Below, piece by piece: positions 33,971 through 42,608 of a stretch of DNA of 64,000 nucleotides; positions within the stretch are counted from its first letter, which is position 1, and every line of letters starts with the position of its first letter. Origin of the DNA: Flavisolibacter nicotianae (GTDB taxonomy: Bacteria; Bacteroidota; Bacteroidia; Chitinophagales; Chitinophagaceae). A program made the position numbers and the translations under genes. The stretch is taken from assembly GCF_003628535.1 (NCBI RefSeq), contig NZ_RBCI01000004.1, positions 601,646 to 665,645 on the forward strand, read 5' to 3'. The notes below the pieces were generated by a model. That model had not been told where the DNA came from. It made no database searches and saw only the letters and a program-made list of their open reading frames with translations.

Positions 33971-34584
33971 GTGAAAAACCGGAAAGCCGGATTCCTGAAC
34001 ACCAGGAAGGAACGGCCGTGAATGTGGAAGATTCTGTTTCTCTCCCCAATGCGGAGGAGGCAAAGAAATTTTTTCAGCAGGTAAAAGAGCGGTTGCTCAA
34101 TGTCAACAGCTGGCATGGCTTTGCCGGTTCGCTCAGCGCGGATTTTCAACTGACCGATCCGGCCGGCAATCCCGTTGACCGCCGGCCGCAAAAAGAAGAC
34201 TTTTTCCGGATCAGCATACCGGCACCGGGCATCCAAACCGGTGAAGGCTACGACTGGGTGCGGGTGGAAGAAATTGTTGAACGGGTCGAAGATGACGAGG
34301 AATTCACATCTGTCCGGGTGCGGCCCGCAAGCAGCCCGCTAAACGACCATGCTGACGTAGCGCACTTTTACACGGATGAAGCCACCTCAAATTTTATCGT
34401 AAAGCGCCAGGGGCGCAACGTCTCTGCCGGTGTTTACGGACGGAATGAAAAACCCAATGTAAACGCTGCAGAAAACTTGCTGGACAAAGTCCGGAATGCC
34501 ATCGTTGGGACAGGCGGCGTGACAGGCTTTTCAAAACTGCAGTGGAAGGCCCTGGTCAGTGGATTATTGGCGAAAGAAAATTGA
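33967..34584 (+). CDS. Hypothetical protein translationally coupled to the stress flavoprotein
   Basis: The protein has 205 residues, is acidic and has no signal or membrane segment. Segments such as DFFRISIPAPGIQTGEGYDWVRVEEIVE, DEEFTSVRVRPASSPLN and NFIVKRQGRNVSAGVYGRNEKPN suggest an alpha/beta domain. I do not recognise the family. The start overlaps the preceding stop by four bases, a strong sign of a joint role with the PNPOx-like protein. Confidence 0.72.
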   Translation: MSEKPESRIPEHQEGTAVNVEDSVSLPNAEEAKKFFQQVKERLLNVNSWHGFAGSLSADFQLTDPAGNPVDRRPQKEDFFRISIPAPGIQTGEGYDWVRVEEIVERVEDDEEFTSVRVRPASSPLNDHADVAHFYTDEATSNFIVKRQGRNVSAGVYGRNEKPNVNAAENLLDKVRNAIVGTGGVTGFSKLQWKALVSGLLAKEN

Positions 34585-34588
34585 GCAA

Positions 34589-35785
34589 TTAAACCAATTC
34601 TTTCACCTTCTCCACCACCCTGTCCACTTCTTCTTTTGTATTGTATTTGCTAAACGAAAAACGGATGGTTGTGCAATCCTCGCCTTTTTGCAGTGCATGA
34701 ATGACATGCGACCCTACACTGGCACCGCTGCTGCAGGCGCTTCCACCCGACACGCAAATATTGGCCATGTCGAGGCTCATGAGCAGAAATTCGCTTTTTT
34801 CGGTTTTGGGAAAGCAAACACTCAATACCGTATACAAAGACTCGGGGCAATCATTGAACTGAACGCCGGGAATGTCTTCCTGCAGGCGTTGCTTCATATA
34901 GCTTTTCAATTCCTTCAGGTAAGCGCTTTCCTTTTCGTAATCCCGCATGGCAATTTCCAGTGCTTTGGCAAAGCCCACAATGCCATACACGTTCTCGGTA
35001 CCGGCCCGCATGTTTCGCTCCTGCCCGCCACCGAAAATGAAAGGCTTGATCTGCACCTCGTCGCTGACAAACAAAATACCCACGCCTTTTGGACCGTGAA
35101 ATTTGTGGCTGGCGGCCGAAATAAAGTCTACATTCAGTTTGGAAAGATCGATGGGATAATGCCCCACGGTTTGCACGCAATCGGAATGAAAAACGGCGCC
35201 GTGCGCCTTGCACATCTCTCCCACTTTTTTAATGCTTAGCAGCACACCGATTTCATTGTTGGCGTGCATGAGGGAAACGAGGCATTTTTTGCCGGCTTCC
35301 GCCTGTGCCGTCAGTTGTTTGTCCAGGTCGGCATAATCCACAGCGCCTGTGTCGGTAAGCTTTACAAACGAATGCGAGATCTTGTTGCAAGTGCAATAAT
35401 GTTCAACCGTGTGCAGTACTGCGTGGTGCTCGATGGGTGACGTAATGATGTGATTGCAACCGAGGTCCCGAATAGAAGCAGCAATGGCGGTATTGTTGCT
35501 TTCCGTTCCACCGCTGGTAAAGAAAATATTGCGGGGGTGAACACCCAGTTGTTTGGCAACCGATTTCCGTGCGTTTTCGATGGCAAGACGGGTTTCTCTT
35601 CCGTACGAGTAAATCGAGGAAGGATTACCAAAATGATCGGTGAGGTAAGGCATCATGGCATCCAGCACTTCCGGGTCGAGGCGCGTTGTGGCCGCGTTGT
35701 CGAAATAAATGCGGGTGGCTGCCTGTCCCCCGGTGTCGGAACGGAGACTTCTAGTTTCCTGTTTATTCTCTACCATTTCTCTCAT
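34589..35785 (-). CDS. Cysteine desulfurase, NifS/IscS family
   Basis: The protein has 398 residues. PLP-binding Lys lies in SAASHKFHGPKGVGILF, and the catalytic Cys loop is SGGSACSSGASVGSHV. IYFDNAATTRLDPEVLDAM marks the fold start at about residue 26. It mobilises sulfur from cysteine for iron-sulfur clusters or tRNA thiolation. The first 25 residues (MREMVENKQETRSLRSD...) are an unusual extension, but there is no later Met, so the real start may be here or at the Met four codons in. No isc or suf partners lie next to it. Confidence 0.94.
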   Translation of the reverse strand: MREMVENKQETRSLRSDTGGQAATRIYFDNAATTRLDPEVLDAMMPYLTDHFGNPSSIYSYGRETRLAIENARKSVAKQLGVHPRNIFFTSGGTESNNTAIAASIRDLGCNHIITSPIEHHAVLHTVEHYCTCNKISHSFVKLTDTGAVDYADLDKQLTAQAEAGKKCLVSLMHANNEIGVLLSIKKVGEMCKAHGAVFHSDCVQTVGHYPIDLSKLNVDFISAASHKFHGPKGVGILFVSDEVQIKPFIFGGGQERNMRAGTENVYGIVGFAKALEIAMRDYEKESAYLKELKSYMKQRLQEDIPGVQFNDCPESLYTVLSVCFPKTEKSEFLLMSLDMANICVSGGSACSSGASVGSHVIHALQKGEDCTTIRFSFSKYNTKEEVDRVVEKVKELV

Positions 35786-35912
35786 TCGGTCTAAGTGGAA
35801 GTTTCATCTGGTGACTGAACTTTCCAATAAACGGTTTACAAATATTTGTGCAACAAAACTGGTTGCAGGATGAAAGCAAATTCTACCCACGTTCCCGCAT
35901 GGGAAAAGGGTT

Positions 35913-37307
35913 TTAATCCTTTAATTCTTTGATATCGGCCATCAATCGTTTGGCAATATTGTTGGCTGTCGTTTCAAAATTGCTTTCGGCATAAATCCGG
36001 ATGATGGGTTCCGTATTGGACGTGCGCAAATGCACCCAGTCCGTATCAAATTCAATCTTCAGTCCATCTTCCGTGTTGATCGGGTTGTTGCGGTACTTGC
36101 TTTTGATCTTGTCGAAGATGGCCGGCACATTCACGCCATTTTCCAGCTCGATCTTATTCTTCGAAATAAAATAATCGGGGTAGTTTCCGCGGAACGATTT
36201 TAAGCCTTTGCTGAAGCCGGCAAAATGCGTAAGGAACAGGGCGATCCCGATCAGTGCATCACGGCCATAGTGAAAATCCGGGACGATGATACCGCCGTTT
36301 CCTTCCCCGCCAATCACGGCGTTCACTGCTTTCATTTTCGTCACCACGTTCACCTCACCCACGGCGGAGGGGAAATAGTCACCACCGTGTTTTTGGGTAA
36401 TCTCTTTCAGTGCTTTCGTGCTGCTCATGTTACTCACTGTATTGCCTTTGCGCTTGCTCAGCACATAATCGGCAACAGCCACCAGGGTGTATTCTTCGCC
36501 AAACATGCTGCCGTCTTCGCACACAAAACAAAGCCTGTCCACGTCCGGATCGACCGCGATACCAAAATCCGCATTTTGCTTAACAACCTCGTTGCTCAGC
36601 GATGTCAGGTGCTCGGGCAGAGGCTCGGGATTGTGGGCAAAACGTCCGCTCACGTCCCCGTTGATCACGACCACATCGGCTACACCCAAGGCTTTCAACA
36701 GTTGCGGCACCACCAGGGAGCCGGTTGAATTGATGCAATCAACGACGACTTTGAAACCGCGTTTCGCGATGGCTTCCTTGTTAACCAAAGGATAGTCGAG
36801 TACCAGGTCAATATGTTTTTGGAGATAACTGTCGTTGGATGAAACGGTCCCTAACTTTTCCACCGTAGCAAAAACAAAAGCCTCTTTCTGGGCCCGGCTC
36901 AATACGTCGGCGCCAACGGCGGCATCGATGAATTCACCTTCGTTATTCAGGAGTTTCAACGCATTCCACTCTTTTGGATTATGGCTTGCGGTGATGATGA
37001 TACCACCATTCGCACCTTCGGTCTTCGTGGCAATTTCAACCGTTGGCGTGGTGGAAAATCCAAGATCAATCACGTCAATACCAATGCTGACAAGTGATGA
37101 AACAACGAGGCTGCTGACCATGCTCCCGCTGATGCGGCCATCACGGCCGATCACGATTTTGGCAGGTACAGTCTTGTCTTCACGGGTTTCAGTGATGATA
37201 CTCCCAAAAGCAGTTGCAAATTTTACAATGTCGATAGCGGTTAAGGACTCACCAGGTTTGCCGCCAATGGTTCCCCTGATGCCGGATATGCTCTTTATCA
37301 ATGCCAC
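35913..37307 (-). CDS. glmM: Phosphoglucosamine mutase / phosphohexomutase
   Basis: The protein has 464 residues. The phosphoserine loop GIIITASHNPKEWNALKLLN is intact (Ser about residue 100). The metal loop DPDVDRLCFVCEDG and the sugar loop GGEGNGGIIVPDFHYGRDAL are present. The C-terminal phosphate site is RTSNTEPIIRIYAE. The start is GTG: MALIKSISGIRGTIGG is the conserved family N-terminus. It converts glucosamine-6-phosphate to the 1-phosphate for cell-wall precursors. A phosphomannomutase role is possible, since Bacteroidota annotate both in this subfamily. Confidence 0.9.
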   Translation of the reverse strand: MALIKSISGIRGTIGGKPGESLTAIDIVKFATAFGSIITETREDKTVPAKIVIGRDGRISGSMVSSLVVSSLVSIGIDVIDLGFSTTPTVEIATKTEGANGGIIITASHNPKEWNALKLLNNEGEFIDAAVGADVLSRAQKEAFVFATVEKLGTVSSNDSYLQKHIDLVLDYPLVNKEAIAKRGFKVVVDCINSTGSLVVPQLLKALGVADVVVINGDVSGRFAHNPEPLPEHLTSLSNEVVKQNADFGIAVDPDVDRLCFVCEDGSMFGEEYTLVAVADYVLSKRKGNTVSNMSSTKALKEITQKHGGDYFPSAVGEVNVVTKMKAVNAVIGGEGNGGIIVPDFHYGRDALIGIALFLTHFAGFSKGLKSFRGNYPDYFISKNKIELENGVNVPAIFDKIKSKYRNNPINTEDGLKIEFDTDWVHLRTSNTEPIIRIYAESNFETTANNIAKRLMADIKELKD

Positions 37308-37326
37308 AAATACATTTTTAAGAGGG

Positions 37327-37334
37327 CAAAAATA
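37327..37334 (-). promoter_or_regulatory. glmM promoter -7 box
   Basis: TATTTTTG on the minus strand matches TAnnTTTG. It lies 19 bases before the GTG start at 37307. It is divergent from the methyltransferase promoter about 50 bases away. Confidence 0.45.
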
Positions 37335-37361
37335 CGGCTTTCGGGCTTACCAGAAGCCGTG

Positions 37362-37388
37362 TTGGCTGCCGCGGACAGTTTACATTTG
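37362..37388 (+). promoter_or_regulatory. Methyltransferase gene promoter
   Basis: TTG at 37362-37364, a 16-base spacer and TACATTTG at 37381-37388 precede the ATG at 37402. The spacer is a base shorter than usual. Confidence 0.5.
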
Positions 37389-37401
37389 CAAAAAACGGGA
37401 A

Positions 37402-38136
37402 ATGCTCAACGAATGGTACAAAGACTGGTTCAACTCCACGTTTTATCATCAGCTCTATTTCAACCGCGATGAGAAAGAAGCGCAAAATTTTATCAACACA
37501 CTGCTATCCCGGCTGAATCCGCCACGCGAAAGCCGTATGCTGGATGTGGGTTGCGGACGCGGACGCCATGCCCGTTTCCTTGCTTCCAAAGGTTTTGACG
37601 TAACAGGAATTGACCTTTCATACAACAGCATTCAGGATGCAAAGCAGCATGAAACAGACAACCTTCATTTTTACCGGCACGACATGCGCCTGCCTTTCTG
37701 GATCAATTACTTCGATTACGCCTTTAATTTCTTTACGTCCTTCGGTTACTTTCCTACACGACGCGAGCACGATGATGCCATACGGACGATTGCCCAGTGC
37801 CTGAAACCCGGTGGCCGGATTTTGATTGATTTTCTGAATGTGCACTACGCGGAAGAACACCTCCAGCATAACGAAGTGAAAATTATAAACGACACCGAAT
37901 ACGAGATCCACCGCTGGCATGATACGGATCACTTTTTCAAACGCATTATCGTTCGGGATGCGTCCATGAAAGAACCGGTTGAGTTCACGGAAAAGGTGGC
38001 AAAATTTAACCTGGGCGATTTTACGGATATGCTTTCGTTTCAAAAACTGCAGGTAGAAGACGTATTTGGCGATTATTCATTGCAGCCTTATGATGTAAAA
38101 ACCACACCCCGCCTGATCATCCTGGCAAGAAAATAG
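37402..38136 (+). CDS. Class I SAM-dependent methyltransferase
   Basis: The protein has 244 residues. Motif I is MLDVGCGRGRHARFLASKGF at about residues 44-63, followed by VTGIDLS as the acidic ribose contact. KPGGRILIDFLNV is the post-motif strand. The substrate is unknown. The start at 37402 follows a promoter. The open frame upstream lies antisense to glmM and is rejected. Confidence 0.9.
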   Translation: MLNEWYKDWFNSTFYHQLYFNRDEKEAQNFINTLLSRLNPPRESRMLDVGCGRGRHARFLASKGFDVTGIDLSYNSIQDAKQHETDNLHFYRHDMRLPFWINYFDYAFNFFTSFGYFPTRREHDDAIRTIAQCLKPGGRILIDFLNVHYAEEHLQHNEVKIINDTEYEIHRWHDTDHFFKRIIVRDASMKEPVEFTEKVAKFNLGDFTDMLSFQKLQVEDVFGDYSLQPYDVKTTPRLIILARK

Positions 38137-38188
38137 GCAAATGAAAAGTTTGGAACAGCGCTGCTGCAACCGGCAGCAAGGATACTGC

Positions 38189-38785
38189 TTACAGCTTGCG
38201 CACCTCCACACCGTGGATGTCGCCGATCCGGTCGGTAAAATGAATTTCTTCGGCCTTGGGTACTCCCACCACGATTCGGCAGAAAAGCTGCATTTCGTTT
38301 GCAAGTACGATGCAATGATAGCGCTTCACAAAGATCATCACCTCATTCATCAGGGTGTAATCGAACTGCATCTCGTACGAAACGAGTACGGGCTTTTCAA
38401 CGATTGGCGTTAGCTGCAAAGCAAGGGAAGAAACCGTTTTGTAGGCTGTAATGAGACCCGGCACGCCAAGCAGGGTGCCGCCGAAATACCGCACTACCAC
38501 CACGGCCGTGTTGGTAAGACCCTTGCTGTCGATCTGCCCCAGGATGGGTTTACCGGCTGATCCGGAAGGTTCGCCGTCGTCGCTCGCCCGGAAATTGGTT
38601 CCATCAGAGCCAAGGCGATACGCAAAGCAATGGTGCACGGCTTTTGGATGTTCGTCTTTTAAAACTTTGAGTTCTTTTTTAAAATCATCGACGCTTTGAA
38701 TGGGAAATGCATAGGCCAGGAACCGGCTGCCCCTGTCCTTGTACTCCGCCTGCGAAGGCTTCTCAATGGTGTTGTAGTGTGTCAT
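38189..38785 (-). CDS. YigZ/IMPACT family protein
   Basis: The protein has 198 residues. The UPF0029 N-terminal domain includes FLAYAFPIQSVDDFKKELK, HHCFAYRLG, RASDDGEPSGSAGKPIL and VVVVRYFGGTLLGVPGLITAY. The C-terminal domain is DUF1949-like. The family is widespread, and its bacterial role is poorly defined. The start at 38785 matches the family N-terminus; the longer frame to 38944 overlaps ribD codons in another frame. Confidence 0.93.
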   Translation of the reverse strand: MTHYNTIEKPSQAEYKDRGSRFLAYAFPIQSVDDFKKELKVLKDEHPKAVHHCFAYRLGSDGTNFRASDDGEPSGSAGKPILGQIDSKGLTNTAVVVVRYFGGTLLGVPGLITAYKTVSSLALQLTPIVEKPVLVSYEMQFDYTLMNEVMIFVKRYHCIVLANEMQLFCRIVVGVPKAEEIHFTDRIGDIHGVEVRKL

Positions 38786-38840
38786 TCGCGGCCGCGAAGG
38801 TAGGTTTGCGGAAAGAATTGAAGGCAAAGATTTCGGTTGG

Positions 38841-39920
38841 TCAGCGCGGGTTGCGGCGAAACCAGTGAATGCGATCGGAAAAAAGGGTTTCTTCCTGTAC
38901 CAGCGTTCCCCCCTGCAACTGCGGGGCAGGCAACCCTTCGCCAAGCAGCAACTGTTCGTTTGTAATTACCCGGGCTTCGTCCCAAAGCGATTCATCTAAA
39001 AAAGATTGCAGCAGTTGCGTACCGCCTTCGACCAGGATACTTTGAACGCCCATTTGATACAAACCGTTCAGCATCTGGTGAACCAGGCTCGTGTCTTCCG
39101 TCACCTGGTAATAGGCCACGCCAATCGAAACGAAATCGTCACGACTGATTTTTTCAAAAGGAAGCGTATGTCGATGACGGTTGAAAACAACGGTCGGAAT
39201 GGCGCCGTTAAAAAGCTTTAAAGTTGAAGGCAGACGGAGGTTCATGTCCACGACAACGCGGATAGGATTCTTTCCCGGCCAAAGGCGTGTTGTCAGCGAA
39301 GGATCGTCGAACAAAGCTGTATTGGTGCCGACAACAATGGCCATTTCCTCGCTGCGCCATCTATGCACAATGCGGTTGGAGTAGTCGTTGCTGATCCGTA
39401 CACGGCTGTAATCGGCGTGGGCAAGTTTGCCGTCCATCGACTGCGCCCATTTCAGCACGATGTATGGACGGTGCTGGGTATGAAACGTAAAAAATCGCCG
39501 GTTCAGGTCGCGGCATTCCCTTTCGAGCACACCACTGGTCACCTGCACACCGGCTGCCTGCAATTTTTCAAGCCCCTTTCCATTGACTTCGGGAAATGGA
39601 TCGCGGCAACCGACTACAACGCTGGCAATCTTTTCGCGGATGATGAGGTCGGCACACGGCGGCGTTTTACCAAAATGGGCACAGGGCTCAAGCGAAACAT
39701 AAAGGGTGCCTTGTGGAACCAGGTGGCGGTGCGCCTCTTTTACCGAAGCAAGACAGTTGACTTCGGCATGGGCCTGCCCATATACTCTATGATAGCCTTC
39801 TCCAATGATTTCATCTTCATAGACCAAAACTGCCCCGACCATTGGATTGGGTGCCACGTCGCCACTGGCTTGACGGGCCAGGTGCAGGCATCGCAACATG
39901 TATCGTTCGTGTGGAGTCAA
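38841..39920 (-). CDS. ribD: Riboflavin biosynthesis deaminase/reductase RibD
   Basis: The protein has 359 residues. The N-terminal deaminase has HAEVNCL and PCAHFGKTPPCADLI, the zinc site. The C-terminal reductase has RPYIVLKWAQSMDGKLA, VVDMNLRLP and QSILVEGGTQLLQSFLDE. It performs two consecutive steps from the GTP-derived pyrimidine to the ribityl precursor of riboflavin. The start is probably TTG at 39920, because MTPHERYMLRCLHLARQ matches the family N-terminus. ATG at 39899 (MLRCLH) is the alternative. Confidence 0.94.
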   Translation of the reverse strand: MTPHERYMLRCLHLARQASGDVAPNPMVGAVLVYEDEIIGEGYHRVYGQAHAEVNCLASVKEAHRHLVPQGTLYVSLEPCAHFGKTPPCADLIIREKIASVVVGCRDPFPEVNGKGLEKLQAAGVQVTSGVLERECRDLNRRFFTFHTQHRPYIVLKWAQSMDGKLAHADYSRVRISNDYSNRIVHRWRSEEMAIVVGTNTALFDDPSLTTRLWPGKNPIRVVVDMNLRLPSTLKLFNGAIPTVVFNRHRHTLPFEKISRDDFVSIGVAYYQVTEDTSLVHQMLNGLYQMGVQSILVEGGTQLLQSFLDESLWDEARVITNEQLLLGEGLPAPQLQGGTLVQEETLFSDRIHWFRRNPR

Positions 39921-39936
39921 GACAAACTGGGAGATT

Positions 39937-39944
39937 CAAAAATA
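39937..39944 (-). promoter_or_regulatory. ribD promoter -7 box
   Basis: TATTTTTG on the minus strand matches TAnnTTTG and precedes the TTG start by 16 bases. It lies back to back with the prmC box, with 10 bases between them. Confidence 0.4.
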
Positions 39945-39954
39945 AAGAATGGTT

Positions 39955-39962
39955 TAAGTTTG
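39955..39962 (+). promoter_or_regulatory. prmC promoter -7 box, next to the start codon
   Basis: TAAGTTTG matches TAnnTTTG exactly and is separated from the prmC ATG by GCGC only, the same arrangement as at ddl. A leaderless transcript is predicted. Confidence 0.45.
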
Positions 39963-39966
39963 GCGC

Positions 39967-40878
39967 ATGAAAATCGGCGAAGCGCATTCATTCATCCGGG
40001 AAGGCTTACGCGAAATTTATGATGCGGACGAACGGGCGGCGATAGCACAACTTGTGCTGGAAGACTGTACCACGCAATCGCGAACCTTCCTTCTCCTGAA
40101 TAAAAACTTCGCACTTTCAGCAGAACAGGAAGAAAAACTCAGGAACTGTCTTTCCCGCCTGCAGCAATACGAGCCGGTTCAGTACGTGCTCAACAAGGCC
40201 TGGTTTTACGACATGGAACTGTATGTCGACAATGCTGTTTTGATTCCGCGTCCCGAAACGGAAGAACTCGTTGAATGGATCGTGCGGGATGTCAAAAACA
40301 AAGGCCTCGCCGTTTTCGAACGCGGTCCCATGCAGGCCGACGCCACAACGGAATTAAAAATTCTGGACGTTGGCACCGGCAGCGGGTGCATCGCCCTGGC
40401 TTTAAAAAAGGTCCTGCCAAAAGCGGAAGTATGGGGCTGCGACAGCAGCGAAGAAGCCCTGAACGTGGCGCGGCGGAACGGAGCCTCACAAAACATCCGC
40501 GTTGATTTCCAGGGAACCAATTTCCTGGATGAATCACAGCAAAAATCACTGCCCACTGTCGATATCCTTGTCAGCAACCCGCCGTACATACCCCTGCGTG
40601 ATAAAGAAACCATGCGGCCCAACGTGCTGAATTTCGAACCGCATACGGCACTGTTTGTACCGACTGACGATGCGCTGCTTTTTTACAAAGCCATTGCGCA
40701 GTTTGCCAAAAGCCGGCTTGCTGAAGATGGCTCGATCTATCTTGAGATCCACGAAGACCTTTCAACAGAAGTCGTCGACTTGTTTTACAGGGAAGGCTAC
40801 CGGGATGTGGAGTTGCGAAAAGACATGCAGGGAAAAGATCGGATGGTGAAGGTCATCTCTTCCGGTAGAGGGGTTTAG
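39967..40878 (+). CDS. prmC: Peptide chain release factor N(5)-glutamine methyltransferase
   Basis: The protein has 303 residues. The N-terminal helical domain ends at YVLNKAWFYDMELYVDNAVLIPRPETEELVEW. The SAM motif is ILDVGTGSGCIALAL, and the catalytic NPPY lies near residue 204 (DILVSNPPYIP). It methylates the glutamine of the GGQ motif of release factors RF1/RF2. A strong terminator follows. Confidence 0.95.
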   Translation: MKIGEAHSFIREGLREIYDADERAAIAQLVLEDCTTQSRTFLLLNKNFALSAEQEEKLRNCLSRLQQYEPVQYVLNKAWFYDMELYVDNAVLIPRPETEELVEWIVRDVKNKGLAVFERGPMQADATTELKILDVGTGSGCIALALKKVLPKAEVWGCDSSEEALNVARRNGASQNIRVDFQGTNFLDESQQKSLPTVDILVSNPPYIPLRDKETMRPNVLNFEPHTALFVPTDDALLFYKAIAQFAKSRLAEDGSIYLEIHEDLSTEVVDLFYREGYRDVELRKDMQGKDRMVKVISSGRGV

Positions 40879-40923
40879 CCGGTACTCCTGTGCGGCTAAG
40901 GCAAGATGCTTTTCTATTTCGAG

Positions 40924-40958
40924 GAATTCCATCCCTTCGAGGGATGGAATTCTTTTTT
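40924..40958 (+). terminator. Intrinsic terminator of prmC
   Basis: GAATTCCATCCC pairs perfectly with GGGATGGAATTC around TTCGA, then TTTTTT. The right arm belongs to the left end of the dispersed repeat. Confidence 0.85.
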
Positions 40959-41240
40959 ATCCGGCTGCGTTCCGAACGCTGAAGAGTGCGACGCAACACA
41001 ATCTCAATGGCAATTCTGCTGCTGGCAGCAAAAGAAAAAATATGCCGCTCCTACGGAGCTTTGTTCTCTCGATTGTTCTTTCTTTCTATTAACAGGATGC
41101 CCCTCCGGGGCGAAAGAAAAGCCGTTGGCGGGGACACCGAGCGGCAGCAAAAAGCCTCCATCAAAATGTATGATGGAGGCTTTGAAGTATCGTGTAAAAG
41201 CAAGGGTCTGTGACGTTGTAAGCCCCTCCCTGGAGGGGTT
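40928..41240. repeat. Dispersed intergenic repeat, copy 1
   Basis: The stretch 41040-41212 closely matches 46347-46518 with few gaps. Shared marks include CTCCTRCGGAG, CTATTAACAGGATG and GGCAGCAAAAAGCCTCCATC. The similarity extends to the left as GGGATGGAATTCTTTTT and TTCCGAACG. A C-rich palindrome (CCCCTCC-CT-GGAGGGG, 41223-41238) closes the right end. It fills the gap between convergent prmC and exbD. Open frames in it differ between the copies because of indels, so I treat it as non-coding. Confidence 0.75.
41146..41183 (-). terminator. Terminator of exbD inside repeat copy 1
   Basis: AAAGCCTCCATCA (41151-41163) pairs perfectly with TGATGGAGGCTTT (41171-41183). On the minus strand the stem runs into TTTTTGCTG, past the exbD stop at 41303. 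Confidence 0.65.
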
Positions 41241-41302
41241 TGGGGAGGCTGCAATATTTGTACTGCAAATGGTTTCCCTTTAGAAGGACAGGCTGGAAGT
41301 TT

Positions 41303-41701
41303 CTACTTCACCAACGCCGCCACCTTGGCGCCGTTTTGTTTGGCAATGCGCATGATGCGGAACACTTCGCCATAATACGCAATGGTATCGGCGTTGATCA
41401 CCACGGATGGCGTATCCACTTTTTGCTTGGCCTTGATGATGTGTTCTTTGACCATTGAATCAATCATTGGTCCCTGCACCCGCGACGAACCGATAAAAAA
41501 GTTATGGTCTTTGTCGATTGAGACAATGATGTCCTGCTTTGCCTTGGTGTCTTTTGAGCCTTTTGGATTGTTTACTTTAATCAGGTTTGGATTGGCCAGC
41601 GTGGAAGTGATCAGGAAGAACAAAAGAAGGATAAACAGGATGTCGTTCAACGGACCTGTATGCACTTCGGTATGGGCTCGTAATTTTCTGCGGATGTTCA
41701 T
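41303..41701 (-). CDS. exbD: Biopolymer transporter ExbD/TolR family protein
   Basis: The protein has 132 residues. A single N-terminal membrane segment is LNDILFILLLFFLITSTLA, with the functional Asp of the family (about residue 20, PLNDILF). A periplasmic domain follows. With ExbB it uses the proton motive force to energise TonB-type outer membrane transport. It is the second gene after exbB, with a gap of 38 bases. The start at 41701 is chosen over an ATG three codons upstream because MNIRRKLRAHTEV fits the family. Confidence 0.92.
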   Translation of the reverse strand: MNIRRKLRAHTEVHTGPLNDILFILLLFFLITSTLANPNLIKVNNPKGSKDTKAKQDIIVSIDKDHNFFIGSSRVQGPMIDSMVKEHIIKAKQKVDTPSVVINADTIAYYGEVFRIMRIAKQNGAKVAALVK

Positions 41702-41739
41702 AAGAAACAAAAAAACATTTAAAATAAAACGGCCTTTCC

Positions 41740-42435
41740 TTAGCGAGTGGGCTCCTGCAAAATATCCAGGAACTCAGCGCTTGCCGCTTCCATTTTGTAG
41801 GCGGTTTTGTCGACCTGCGTGGTCAAAAAATTATGCGCAACATAGGCCAGCAAACCAACAATCAAACCCGTTGCCGACGTGATCACTTTTGTATAAATAC
41901 CATTGGCCATGGTCTGAATGGTAAAATCGCCACCAGTGGCAAGACTGTAAAACAACTGGAACATCCCGATAATGGTTCCCAAAAAACCAAGCAGGGGCGC
42001 AATACCTGCTGCCAGCGACAAAATGGACAGGTTTCTTTCCAGGTTAAAAATCTCCAGCTTCCCAACACTTTCCATGCTCCTTTCAATGTTTTCGATGGGC
42101 TTGCCGATACGCTGGATGCCTTTGTCGATAATGCGGGCAACCGGGTTGTTGGTGTTTTTGGCAAAGCTCCGGGCCGCCGTTACGTTCCCGTTCACAATAT
42201 GATCGCGGATGATGTTCATGAAATTGCCTTCTGTCGTGGAAGCCTTCCGGATGGACAGGTAACGCTCAAAAAAAACAAAGATGGTGATCAGGAATAAAGC
42301 TGCCAGCGGGATCATGATCCAACCGCCCAATTGCAACAATTCGATCAAGCTTACGCCTTTTTCCTTCGCAGTTGTACTCTGAACTGCCAGTTGGGTCGCC
42401 GTATCGGCTTGCAAGAGAAAAAACAATTGAAACAT
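41740..42435 (-). CDS. exbB: MotA/TolQ/ExbB proton channel family protein
   Basis: The protein has 231 residues. Three membrane segments are seen: at about 33-55 (GGWIMIPLAALFLITIFVFFE), 137-160 (LSLAAGIAPLLGFLGTIIGMFQ) and 182-205 (ATGLIVGLLAYVAHNF). The middle segment holds the conserved Thr of the proton channel. It forms the inner membrane proton channel with ExbD. The start at 42435 (MFQLFFLL) is preferred to 42531, whose extra residues look non-coding. Confidence 0.92.
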   Translation of the reverse strand: MFQLFFLLQADTATQLAVQSTTAKEKGVSLIELLQLGGWIMIPLAALFLITIFVFFERYLSIRKASTTEGNFMNIIRDHIVNGNVTAARSFAKNTNNPVARIIDKGIQRIGKPIENIERSMESVGKLEIFNLERNLSILSLAAGIAPLLGFLGTIIGMFQLFYSLATGGDFTIQTMANGIYTKVITSATGLIVGLLAYVAHNFLTTQVDKTAYKMEAASAEFLDILQEPTR

Positions 42436-42608
42436 GCGGATCTTCTTTTGGGTAAAAATAACGGGATTTAGCGCTTTATATTTTACAATGATAAAAAGCA
42501 GCCATAAAAAATGCCGCCTTCCCGGCGACATTTAACGTTTTAATCCGTGAGAGCAGCGTATGGAGAGTTTGTGTATTCCAAGTCCCTACTCCTATACGTT
42601 ACCTTCTG

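Noticed and set aside
36835..37401. Upstream extension of the methyltransferase frame by 189 codons
   Set aside because: The extension is antisense to glmM, and the methyltransferase family begins near the ATG at 37402, which has its own promoter.
40906..41283. Small open frames inside the dispersed repeat copies
   Set aside because: Frames do not stay open consistently between the two copies because of indels, and no ribosome-binding site is seen. The region is better explained as structured intergenic DNA.
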